NCBI GenBank assembly: GCA_030407085.1
Contig: CM059584.1
Coordinates: 90,533,501 to 90,597,500, forward strand
Direction of reading: 5' to 3'
DNA: 64,000 nt
From: Trichopria drosophilae
Lineage: Eukaryota; Arthropoda; Insecta; Hymenoptera; Diapriidae
Positions 35,198 to 45,826 of the stretch are shown one piece after another (within the stretch, counting starts at the first letter, position 1; every line of letters starts with the position of its first letter). The notes below the pieces were generated by a model. That model did not search any database and was not told the origin of the DNA. It saw only the letters and a program-made list of their open reading frames with translations. A program made the translations under genes and the position numbers.

Positions 35198-37035
35198 TTA
35201 AGGGGATGGTCCAGACACAAAATCAACTATATGAAGCCGTCGTTCAAAAATTCCGCAAAAATTATTATTTAAGTAATTTTTGACGAGGAATTCAATGGTA
35301 ATATAATAAAAATAAAAAAAAAATGTTTGACCAAAGAAAAATTGTTATTTTTTGAAAAAAATTGATTTTTTTAAAACCTATACGTAATTATTTAGAAAAT
35401 TTTTTTGAATTTTTCAATTAATTCTGCGCATTTTAATAGTCTTTTTTCGAAAAAAAAATTTGTTTTCTTATTAAAACGTCCAATTTTTATATGTTTCATC
35501 CAAATTCGTGAAGCAAATATTATTTCTTAATTTTTTGGGATATTTTATTTGTGTTACAATGATTTTTAAGAATATATATATACACTTTCGTGTGTGCGTG
35601 TGTGTGTGTGTTGTGAATGTATGTATTCAAACATACAATAATGCAGTAGTATTGAATTTTCAAGATTTTTATTTCCGTATTTTTTATAATCAAAACGTTA
35701 CGTAACCGGTAGGTTCCTCGATCACAAATCCCACCCCCACAGATTGCCGTATGTTCTCTATAAACAATCACAAATCTTTGTAAATCACTGCTACATTTTT
35801 GACGCCATGACTGTTAGATCTGAGCTCAATACATGTCTTTCTTACTACAGTATGCGCAATTTTCAGCGTTTCTTATATTTTAGAAGGCCTTGCTTATATG
35901 GGGCACATAAGTATGGAAAGTACTTTTTGAAAATGGCATTACATTCATCACCATGCAAAACAATTCAATGACAGAGTATTTTTTTCCGATTTGTAAAAAC
36001 GCTGTAGCCATTGGGTAGTTTATATCAAATATTTATTGTCTGAATCTTCGTATTTCAATTATTTGACGAAAATTTTGAAGATCACGTTAGATTCAATCCA
36101 CTTCTTCACAATGTTGCAAACGATAGCTGAAGAAAGAAGTGACCAAATCATGGAGATTTGGAAACAATTCAATGAAACAAAAATCGAAAGAGGTTCCAAT
36201 TTCTCTGCTGTTTGATTGTTTTCAAAGCTTCAATTTTTTTGTCATTTCAAACTCTTCTGTGTTTTTCTTTATGATTTCTGAGATATCACTACAATAGTAT
36301 TACTATTATGTATATTCGACCCCGTTTCTCCGGCGTCTATCTTATTTTTTATAAAGACTAAAATTCTGAGCGGTTAATTATTTTCTTTTCATTTTTTCAG
36401 TTGAAATAAGAAATTAACTATGAAAGATTTAGAAGGACCTACTTACAAATCAGGGGCTTTCTAAAGTGTTCAAAACAAAATATAAAAAAAAAAATAATAA
36501 AAATTCTGAAAAATCAAAACTGCTGCTTTTTTGTATAATTGCATGCATGCATTCACAAGCCCCATCCACCTCTCTTCACTCTTCACACACACGCACAAAC
36601 ACACGTGCGCGCGCCCGAAAGTATACATTATATATTCTTAAAAATCATTGTAACACAAAAAAAATATCTCAAAAAATTAATAAATAATATTTGCTTCACT
36701 AAATTGGGCGAAATATATGAAAATTAGACGTTTTAATAAGAAAAAAAAATTTTTTTTTCGAAAAAAGGCTATTAAAATTCGCAGAATTAATTTAAAAAAT
36801 CAACAAAATTTTGGTGAACAGAAAAATACATTTTCTAAATAATTAGGTATGGATTTTAAAAAATTCCATTTTTTTCGAAAAATACAAAATTTTTTTTTTG
36901 GTAAAAAAATTTTTGTTCGATTTTGATTATATGACCATTGAATTCCTCGTCAAAAATTACTTAAAAAATAATTTTTGCGGAATTTTTTAATGACGGCTTC
37001 ATATAGTTGATTTTGTGCCTGGACCCTCCCCTTAA
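35198..37035. mobile_element. Non-autonomous element with about 430-bp inverted repeats, TTAA at both ends
   Basis: The left end TTAAGGGGATGGTCC and the right end GGACCCTCCCCTTAA are inverted copies, and the arms extend inward over caaaatcaactatat, ttttgacgaggaattcaatg and a CA/TG microsatellite (about 35585-35615 with 36590-36615). TTAA at each outer end is the target preference of piggyBac-type elements. The centre (35.7-36.5 kb) shows no transposase, so mobilisation would need a partner element. Confidence 0.75.
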
Positions 37036-37266
37036 TGAAGTATACTAAATTTTGTAAATACTGCAAGAAAATGATAATTTCATTATTGAACAAGTACACA
37101 CAGCACAAATGTCTGGTAAATTTGATTTTTCAAATCTAATATTGACAGACTTATGGATGTATTTTTTAATAAAAAGAATTCAATTTCCTTGCGTTTGACG
37201 CTATTAGCGTTTTTTACTAAAATTTTGATTCCTTTATAATTGATAACTTGGTAATTCCCATTTAAT

Positions 37267-37460
37267 AAACACGGTTTTATTATTCTATAATAGTTATGAG
37301 TAATTTCTGTTTAGTTTTGCAAGGCTGTTCTGCGTGCCACACCTTATTAAAGGCTTATCTGGTATTTAAGAATACTGCATTACAAAATTTCTTTTGTGCT
37401 AAGCCTCGGCTTATTTTATTAAAAATTTGATGTGATTGTTCAATTGTCCCAAAGAACCAG
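37267..37460 (-). pseudogene. Jockey-type reverse transcriptase fragment (motif A region)
   Basis: The minus strand reads FGTIEQSHQIFNKISRGLAQ, KKFCNAVFLN, then after one TAA AFNKVWHAEQPCK. This is the stretch around RT motif A (usual form FLD...AFDKVWH) of Jockey-like elements, with the catalytic aspartate position changed to asparagine here. The fragment abuts the palindromic element at 37464; the expected upstream RT motifs were not found on its other side. Confidence 0.7.
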
Positions 37461-37463
37461 CTA

Positions 37464-37811
37464 GCTGCATATTGCCGCATGTAAGGGAAAATTCAGGCAG
37501 CGAATACGACGGCAGAAATACGGATTATGCGCTATCACACAGACAGCAAATTTGCTGGAAATTCTCCCCTGCCGACTAGTCTGCGGCGATTCTGATGCAT
37601 TTCTGCCGAAGAGATTAAAAGGGTCGGCGAAGAGATTAAAGACGCACGAACACGGATTTAATCTCTTCGGCAGAAATGCGTCAGAATCGCCGCAGACTAG
37701 TCGGTAGGGGAGAATTTCCAGAAAATTTGCTGTCTGTGTGACGACGCTTAATACGTATTTCTGACGACATATTCGCCCCCTGACTTTTCCCTTATATATG
37801 CAATATGCAGC
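37464..37811. mobile_element. Palindromic MITE
   Basis: The left half (gctgcatattgc ... ttctgccgaagagattaaa) is the inverted copy of the right half ending gcaatatgcagc, with a short spacer around 37640-37655. Arms are about 165 bp and clearly more GC-rich than the surroundings. The long minus-strand ORF passing through it is a by-product. Confidence 0.82.
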
Positions 37812-38042
37812 AGATCTGGCTGCCTCGGGTAGCATATTGCTACCAGAATCCGGATTAATAATTGAGTAATCATTTTTTGTAATTGATAACTTTTGTTGCG
37901 TGAAGGCGGTGTCATTTTGTAGGTCATTTCCAGAACTTAACAATTGATTTTTCCATTTTTTGTGTACATTTCGAGTTATAAGATTGTAAAACCTTTTCCA
38001 GGTTATTTGCAAATAACTCAGCGTTTCCTTCCCATGTGCCAT
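37812..38042 (-). pseudogene. ORF fragment of unknown origin beside the MITE
   Basis: The minus frame from 38042 gives about 75 residues (starting MAHGKETLSYLQITWKRFYN) before entering the MITE. No domain recognised. It may be part of the gene or element into which the MITE jumped. Confidence 0.25.
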
Positions 38043-38263
38043 TTGTTCAGCATTATGGTAAAATTTACCGAGTAGCTATTTCATTCCTTTAATAGAAGTA
38101 TAGGGACAATTGCCTGAAACCCCGAATATAACCTATTTTAATAAGTCCTACAATCGAAATACACAGTGTGCATTGGCGGACGATCATGTTGTAGCCCAGT
38201 AAAATAGGAAGGCATATTAGGATTTGGAAGAAATAATGGTTACAGTTCTGAAAATTTAGGTGA

Positions 38264-38279
38264 GGGGGGGGGGGGGGGG
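38264..38279. repeat. Poly(G) run of 16
   Basis: Uninterrupted G-run in an otherwise AT-rich sequence. Similar runs are at 42577-42586 (G) and 44538-44551 (C). Confidence 0.85.
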
Positions 38280-38487
38280 AGAGTCAATAACATTAATAAC
38301 ATTTTTTGAAAATAAGTATAAATTTTATCAAAAATAAAAACTCTAAGAAAGTTGTAGCTGACAAAATTCGGCAATTTTTTTTTATTTATGTGCATTGAAG
38401 ATAAAATATTCCATACAAAACAATCTGTGTCACAGGGTGATGTAAAACATTACTGGCACAAAATTTTTGTATGCTCTATCGATTCAT

Positions 38488-39317
38488 CGATTTTATGGCT
38501 CTACGTCTTTATTTCACATGACAACTAATCACACGATAAAATAGAACACGACACTTGATCACGCGACAAAATATCACATGTACTAATAATCATAAAAAAC
38601 AATATCACTATATTTATTCGTATAGTAAAAGCATATGCGTGCCCTAAAAATACCCTAACCTAACCTAAGTGTGGCTGCACCGAGAAATTTTGTTCGTGGA
38701 AAACATGTGTGGAAATCGTAAACAAAATATTATAGATTTTCAAAATATTATTTTAACACGATGAAACAATATTTTCAATATGATCTTTTAAACATCATAA
38801 TACAGTGGCCCTCCCCATACTTTAACCATTCGAGTCACGGAAGGCTTCTTTCCTTAATTTTACGCTTTCCCTTATCCTCACGACTAGCAGTATGAGAGAA
38901 TATAAACAGAGAGAAGATATAATGGCGTCTTTCTTCTCCTGCAAGCGCAAGCGCAAACAGCAGTCCGTACTCTTTTGAACGTGGACTGCTACTACAAGCG
39001 TATGGCGGATGGTGGGGGAACTCGTGAGGGGAAAAAGTTAAAATAACGGACGGACAAAGGTTAAAATAAGGTACGCAATTAAAATAAGGGGAGGACTACT
39101 GTACATAAATATATGATATTTTGCAATACTGTCAATGAAAATATAAATTAAGGTCATTTATATATGAGCAAGTAATACAAATATGATTTTTTTAAAGAAG
39201 AAAATATTTAAATGTGTGATATTTTGTCAATGTGATAATTCTCGTGTGATCAAATGTCCGTGATATTTTCTCGTGTGATCATTTGTTCGTGAAATGAAGA
39301 CGTGCTACCGATTTTAT
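38488..39317. mobile_element. Foldback element with repeat-bearing arms
   Basis: The left arm (38488-38590) and inverted right arm (39215-39317) share cgattttat, acgtctttatttcac and repeats of the form tgatcacacgagaaaatatcac. A telomere-like word, ccctaacctaacctaa, lies inside at 38653-38668. Another MITE (38801-39103) is nested in it. Confidence 0.6.
38801..39103. mobile_element. MITE with TACAGTRG ends, nested in the foldback
   Basis: Ends TACAGTGGCCCTCCCC and (inverted) TACAGTAGTCCTCCCC; both include TA, as expected for Tc1/mariner-type insertion. The body has gcaagcgcaagcgcaaac. No ORF. Confidence 0.65.
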
Positions 39318-39544
39318 TATTCAAAATTTTAAAAATTTAACCTTTGATTTTACAAAATTAAAACAAATAAGTTACTCTCACTGAGAACAATATTTTTTTT
39401 CTAAATTAAGCCCTTAATGACCAAACGTGCACAATTTGCATATGGTTTCGAAGTCGTTCTTTTGAATGTCGCTAGTCAAATTTTTAAAAAATTACGTTTA
39501 ACACATTAACAATATTTTGTTAGCCAATCAAATTGAAACACATT

Positions 39545-39680
39545 TTAGATATTAGATTTTAGACATTAGATATTGGATATTAGATTTTGGATATTGTATT
39601 TGAGATAATAGGTGTTATATATTAGATTTTAGAGATTAGTTTCTTACATATTAGATTTTAGTTATTAGATTTTGCGATAT
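39545..39680. repeat. Minisatellite around ATTAGATTTTAG
   Basis: About ten diverged copies of a 12-14 bp word (attagattttag, attagatattgg, attagattttgg). Confidence 0.75.
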
Positions 39681-40141
39681 TAGGCTTTGTTGGAATAGTC
39701 AAATGTAGAATCAACATAAACACTGTATTCAAATGTCGCGCTATACAGTCACGTGACATATTTTTTAGTTAAACATTGCTAGGTGGAACAGTGTTCCAAA
39801 ATTGTTTATTCCCTTTATTCTGTTGTCTGGTGTTGTGGATAGAAGCGTGAAAGCTATGAAAATAAAACGTGTAAAAGGAGAATCCAAAAAATACAGGTTA
39901 GTAGAATTAAGATCAGAGTGTTTTATTGAAAAAACCCAACAGGTTATGGGCCCAGGAACGCCGTTGTGAAAAAAGTTCCGAGAAATAAAAACATTGCTCT
40001 GAAAAAATCGGGCACGCGAAATAGTGAGGTTAGCTGGCCACGTGCAATAATGCGAAACAGTTTGTCTGAACATGCCAAAATGGACCAGGAAACGCCAGTG
40101 AAGTGCTGGGAGTTGCAACAGGAACAGCCTAGAAAACTGAG

Positions 40142-40600
40142 TAGCTAACACTGATGCATTGGAGCAATACCGCAGGGAATTAAGAGAGTGGGTAAAACGG
40201 GATGATATTGCCCAAAAATTAATTGTCACTACGACAGGTAAGCAAGTACTTATACATATTATGCATTTCAATTCAGCACATGAAATGTGGACCAATCTTC
40301 ATGCTGTATATGAAAATCAGTCAGCGGCAAGTTTACACATGCTACAACAGAAGTGGTTTGAAATGCGCAAAGTTGAAAGCGATAGCATGGCAGAATATAT
40401 TGCAAAGGTCATCGACATAAGTGTTCGATTAAAAATCATGGGAGATGCCATATCAGATAATATGATCGCTACAAAAATAATTATGAATTTACCCTCAGGA
40501 TACGGTTACTTCGCAGCTGAATGGGAGTCAATCCCAGAGGATACGTTGAAGGATCAACACACCAAACGTGTAAAATCCGAAAGGAGAAGAAAGTGGTAGC
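40142..40600 (+). pseudogene. Ty1/copia gag fragment
   Basis: The frame reads NTDALEQYRRELREWVKRDD, then MHFNSAHEMWTNLHAVYENQ, LHMLQQKWFEMRK and LKIMGDAISDNMIATKIIMN, with LPSGYGYFAAEWESIP, the copia-type capsid (UBN2-like) pattern. The N-terminal GxNYxxW block and the zinc knuckle are missing, and the frame ends in a stop after ERRRKW. Same strand as the copia integrase fragment at 43690-43945, so the two could be parts of one element split by later insertions. Confidence 0.82.
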
Positions 40601-40741
40601 AATCGGTACCTGAGTGAACAAATTGTACCAAATGCAATTTAAGGTTATGTTGCAGTCTGATTCCTGCATGGAGGTGGTGTGATCCTGCATGGAGTGAATG
40701 CTAATGTAATAATTAATTTAGCATTTCATTCATTGCATCAC

Positions 40742-41841
40742 GTGTAACCTCGTGCTCGGTCGTCGGTTAATATTCAAATTATTTTTAAGTTTATGTTTAA
40801 TTATGTATTTTGAATTTGCAGAAGAACGATCGACATAAAAAATTAGTCGATCGGTATGAACAACGGGGCATTAAGCCTCAGGTCCGCGAATTTCCATGCG
40901 AAAACGACAGACCTGGTGAGACCTTTGCGCCGCGTGATTCTGGATGAATGTTCCTATATTTATATTTCGTGACGTCTCGTCGTCTCGCGTTCACGTGCGT
41001 TTTATTAGTTTTATTGTAGTTACTTAATCACTCGTGTGGGTTAATTTTTGTATTATTTATATTTATGTGTTTTATATTTTGTCGACCGATTAATAGTCGA
41101 GCAATAGTATTGCATTTATTTTAAGACCGATATAATTAACACAACTTTAATAAGGTGGTCCATAGGAATTCGTTTAAATTAAATTAATTATTTTGGTTCA
41201 TTAATCACAATTTCTGTGAATTCATTTGTTGATTTTCAGATCAGTCGATGTTCGACGACCGACATTAACATTTATTTTAAAATTAACTGACACTTTTTGA
41301 TTCGATTTCATGTGTTATATATTGTCTTTTGTGTATGTCCGAAAATTTCAAACGTGATATTTATGAAGTAATATCTGTTGTTTAATAAATAATTATTATA
41401 ATAGTCGACATAGTATATTATTGTGAAAATATTATGAAATTAATAGACCAACAATATTACTTGGAAACAATCTTTCGAAAATTTCAATTAACCGTCGGGA
41501 AAATTAATCAGTCGACAATTAAGACTAAAATAAATCCGATATAAGGAAAATTTTTTTTGTTTGTATATAGGTAATTTTAGAATCAATACTTAAGAAAATT
41601 TTAGACAGTCGAGTATCGGATAAGGTTGACAAAATTTGAAAATATTTTGTCCTATATAATAATTGATGCAATATTTGGATTAATAATTAACTATCGAAAT
41701 TAAATATAGATTGATTTTAACATTTTACCCATTGACTCATAATTATATGTTAATTAATTGTCATTGATGTGCGCGTCAAATGGACAGTTTATAAAATTTT
41801 TTTTATTGTCGACTGAAATTACAAATTTAGTCTACTAATAA
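40742..41841 (+). other. Probable leader of the gypsy-like gag; possible LTR
   Basis: The segment starts TGTAACCTCGTGCTCGGTCG, and near 41270 reads gacgaccgacattaaca, so the ends are partly inverted, as in LTRs. No second copy or primer site was established. Confidence 0.3.
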
Positions 41842-43274
41842 ATGGACACATTTATATTCTTTATTATATTTGTGTGGATTAGCATTGTTATTGGGAAATT
41901 AATCAAAGACAAAATCCAATCTAGATTAAACAATAAAATGGATGCTGAAACTTTTAAAGAATTAGACGGCTGGATTTTTCAATTATCGTCCGATGAATTA
42001 AATGAGACCTTATCACAGGTAGAATTAACCAATTCGGGACGTATAGGTGTCCGTATTAATAGACTAATTAATAGGCTGGAAGGAAATTATACGGCCGCTG
42101 ATTTCGAACAGCCTGAGATTAGAAGATTAATCGGAACAAAAAGACAGACGCGATGCGTTATTAAGTACTTTTGGAGAATTTATTGAAAATCATCGCGGTA
42201 GCAATAGGTTTCGGGTTCAGGCTCAGGTCCACGGTGAAGAAGATACAAGATTAGAAGATAATAATGAAAATCTGGCCGAAATAATTGAGGAAGAGTCCGG
42301 AATTCAACCGTCGACACGAAACGAAGATATACGCTTAAGACTCGACAGAATTGAACAGGTGTTAAGTCAGTTCATTCACGAGTATACACAACAGAGGGCA
42401 AGTAGCACGAAGTTGTCAGAGGTAGACAAAAATGGAAAAGTAACCTTTCAGGATATTTTCGACATAAACTATTTACATGATGTCGAAGAAATACAACACG
42501 CGGACGACAGGTCGACAACAATGCCAAAAGTCAGTCGACTAAGATGTTCAAGCTCACCTAATGAGGTCTCTAGGGAGGGGGGGGGGTTATCATTCGTTTA
42601 ATAGAGCGAATGAAAATGACAGTCGTCATACTAGCCAATGGAGGCCGAATCAATCCCTCCGTTCCGGACCTGGGGGAAATCGTTCGCAAATGGAACATTG
42701 CTTTTGCAGGCAACGAGCAACAGTGTGTAGAAGAATTTCTAACTCGTATTCAACCAGGCAGCGTAATAGCTAGTATTAACGAGGAAGAGTTGCTGCATGC
42801 ATTACCCTATATGTTGACAGGTGTCGCATTACAATGGTATCGGTTTTCATACCAAAAATGGAGATTATGGTCGGAATTTAAGCACGACATCCGAGCATGT
42901 TATGGGAGCGAAAGAAATCTTCTACGTCGTCTGGAAAGAGAGGTACATATGTTGACGCAAGAACGGACGAACCAGTCAGAGATTATATGATCTGTCTTCG
43001 ATCCTTATTAAACAGATGGGTACCCGTGCCGTCTGAAGAGAAGCAATTAGATTGGCTTCACCAAAATCTTCGGCCAGAATTACAAATGGCGGTTCAGCAA
43101 GATCGATCTCGATCGTTTGAAGAGTTGCTGTACCAGGGGAGAGAGGCCGAAAGAATTATTAAGGCCAGTCAGGCGTATCGACCTCCTCCACAGCCAGAAC
43201 AGTCTTACTGCCCAGAAGTGGCCTATAAAAGCGAAAGTAAGCCAACCGGCCAGAAGAAGACAATATTAAAATAA
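41842..43274 (+). pseudogene. Gypsy-like gag with SAP-like N-terminus, several frameshifts
   Basis: The likely start is the methionine at 41938 (MDAETFKELDGWIFQLSSDE), giving an SAP-like helix pair; the upstream ATG at 41842 would add a hydrophobic segment. Frames change near 42145, at the G-run 42577-42586, near 42670 and near 42960. The capsid part shows VRKWNIAFAGNEQQCVEEFL, LLHALPYMLTGVALQWYRF and DWLHQNLRPELQMAVQQD. It ends at 43274 without zinc knuckle, protease or RT, so only gag survives. It is a different family from the Gypsy element at 21-31 kb. Confidence 0.75.
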
Positions 43275-43689
43275 AAATCGAATTTGACAGTTGGATATTC
43301 AAAAAGTGTCACGCCATAGTTATAAATTGGCGCACGTTCAGAATTACCCATCAGGCCTAATTTAAAACCTTTGGTTCGGTGGTTCAATAAAAGTATAATA
43401 AAACATTGCATGATATTTGATACTAATATTTCATTGTCGTTTTTATGTTACAATAATTACAAATTATGTAGCTAGTTGATTTTTAAAAGTGAGAAAAGTG
43501 TGAAAAATGAAATAATTAGAATTAAAATGATTTCATTATTTCTTTAATGGAAAATATTATAAGTAAAATCGGTCGTTAAAGATACAAAGTCGATTGGTGA
43601 CCGCAAATGTAAATAAACAGTTTCTCGAACAATTCGAGACAAATACGTACAGAAGGAAATCAGACCACAGGCAAGGATCCATTTTATGA

Positions 43690-43945
43690 GGTGTGTGCGA
43701 TAAGTAAGTCACACCAATACCGTTCCCGAAGATCACCATAAAAACTACAAGATCTGGCGATATTATTCATGCAGACCTGTGTGGACCCATGGAACGAAGT
43801 CTATTGCTGATTCCCGATACATTTTGAAAAGTGAAAGTGGCCCAACGTATTGTCGAGTTCGTGAAACGGTTTCAAGCAGAAACTGAACGACGAATAGACA
43901 TTATACAAACTGATAATGGAATGATGTTGAAGTTTTCAAAGTGGG
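43690..43945 (+). pseudogene. Ty1/copia integrase fragment
   Basis: After a one-base slip near 43720 the frame reads PFPKITIKTTRSGDIIHADL then CGPMERS, the pre-integrase and first aspartate region; after a TGA comes FVKRFQAETERRIDIIQTDN followed by GMM, which holds the second aspartate. The third acidic residue and the RT are absent. Confidence 0.78.
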
Positions 43946-44125
43946 AGTCCAACGAAAATATTTTTTTTTTCTTGTGCAATTAAAATTTTTTTCGGCTCCA
44001 GGCTACTAGAACAGCCAAAAAATTGTATTCGATGTCTGAAACGAACATCCGCTCATTGGGAGTGACGAAAATAGCAATTTCCGCATTTTCGTAAATATAG
44101 AACGAAGATTAATTATAACAAAGGC

Positions 44126-44347
44126 GATCTGTCAGAATTAATTTATATTCTAAGTATTGTTAACGATGCGTTTGCCGGCTGCAATTTTACAGACAGTTTC
44201 TTACACCACATAAGATGATTCTGTAAAAGTTTTAGAAATGTCCCAAAAAACTTCTGGAGGGTGAGAAAGACCCTTCAGCCGCTAGACGCCGTATATACGG
44301 CGATCTGTAAGACGTAATTTATTTTTGAAGTATTGTTAACGATGAGT
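44126..44347. repeat. Short direct repeat, 173 bp apart
   Basis: ggcgatctgt...gtattgttaacgatg occurs at about 44126-44171 and 44299-44347. The palindrome cgccgtatatacggcg sits at 44287-44302. Confidence 0.6.
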
Positions 44348-44374
44348 AAAAATTCCTAAAGTGTGGGTTCTAGG

Positions 44375-44470
44375 ACATATGTTCCCCAGAAATTCGTTCC
44401 CGGACAATTGTTCCCGGAAAATCGTTCCCCTGGAAAATCGTTCCATTGGAAAATCGTTCCCGCGGACAAT
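44375..44470. repeat. Array of about 16-bp units related to the neighbouring MITE
   Basis: Repeats of the form ggaaaatcgttccc, five or six diverged copies. The same units, inverted, make up the right end of the element at 44727-45234. Confidence 0.65.
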
Positions 44471-44726
44471 CGTAAAGTCTCCGGTCACGGAAAATTTGGT
44501 GTGACCCTAATCTACAATGCCTTTTGTGGAGCCTCCGCCCCCCCCCCCCCCGCTAAGACTATCCTAACCTAATCGAACATGCCTCACTCACTCTCGCGAT
44601 TACTTGCGATGCCTCTTAACATCTCCAGTCGCTTCTGAACGCATGACATAGACCAAAGTATTAGTACTTTTTATTCAACTCGTTGCTATTAATTCTAATC
44701 ACGTCAAATATAGTTAGGTATAATAC

Positions 44727-45234
44727 GGTGGCCGGAGATACGTTCCTTGAAAGTCGTCTGCCGGGAAAAAATTATTTCCAATCGCACAAAAATAGATTTC
44801 ATCAAAATACATCAAAAACAAATGGAAAATAAAGCACGTTACTACTCTTGAAAAATAAAAACAAGAAAAAAAATGGTGTAAGTAAATGAAATTTATTTGA
44901 TTCAGTCGAATGATATCATATAACAAAAAATACATATAATAGTTACAGGACATAAATCAAAATGAAATAACGTTGTCATCGTGTTCATCGTCCATAAATG
45001 TTCACTAAAGGAAGTTGTCAGGAAATGATTATTTTCATGACTTCAAAATAGGATGATGGAAAGGAAAAGGGGGAGGGCGAGGGATTCCAGGCTATTTTTA
45101 TCTAGATACTACAAAATGCAATTTTTCAGACCCTTCAGGGGAACGGTTTTCCGAGGAACGATTTTCCAGGGGAACGATTTTCCGGGGACCGATTTTCCGG
45201 GGACAATATTTCGGGGAACATATATCCGGCCACC
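44727..45234. mobile_element. MITE whose ends are tandem 16-bp repeats
   Basis: Left end GGTGGCCGGAGATACGTTCC and inverted right end GGTGGCCGGATATATGTTCC. The right end continues in repeated ggggaacgattttcc units (45140-45215). No transposase inside. Confidence 0.65.
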
Positions 45235-45826
45235 TGAAGTGTGCCATAAAATTTTCGAATTCAATGAATTTATTCCAAAATGGGTAAAATGAAAGGTAAT
45301 TATGAGTTAATTAACAGGTGAAAGGATTTTTCAAAAAAAATTAAATTTCCAGAAGTTATGCACAGTTGAAATTTTTGACAGTATTTTAGTAAAAAATTAA
45401 TATCTTCGTATTGAATGATTCGATCTTTATGAAATTTTCTGGAAGTGAACATGAAATATGGTATTTTTAATTGAAATCGTACAAAATTTTAATTGTTTAA
45501 ATTTAATCATTGTTATTGCAAAATTAATTATTAAATTGAAAAATAAACAATGTTATCAACGTCTTAGGAACTTCGTTCAAAATTCATTGGATATGGAATT
45601 TTTGTAACGAATCGATACCCGTTTTAAAATTTCGTGGCCCGCACTTAGAAACAAAGTAATTACCTTTTTTCTGACGCGCGGCGCGTTTCTCTCCCGCGCG
45701 ATATGTTTGCCGCCGCGCCAGCACGCTGAACAAGTAGAAACGCGTTCTATTGTTTTTTCTATTGACGAGCGTTAAACAAGTCGAGACGTGTTTCTACCTC
45801 GTGATTATTCTCTTCGTTATTTGAAC

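Noticed and set aside
37461..38042. 193-codon minus-strand ORF as one gene
   Set aside because: Its second half is the palindromic MITE read through; only the first half could be coding.
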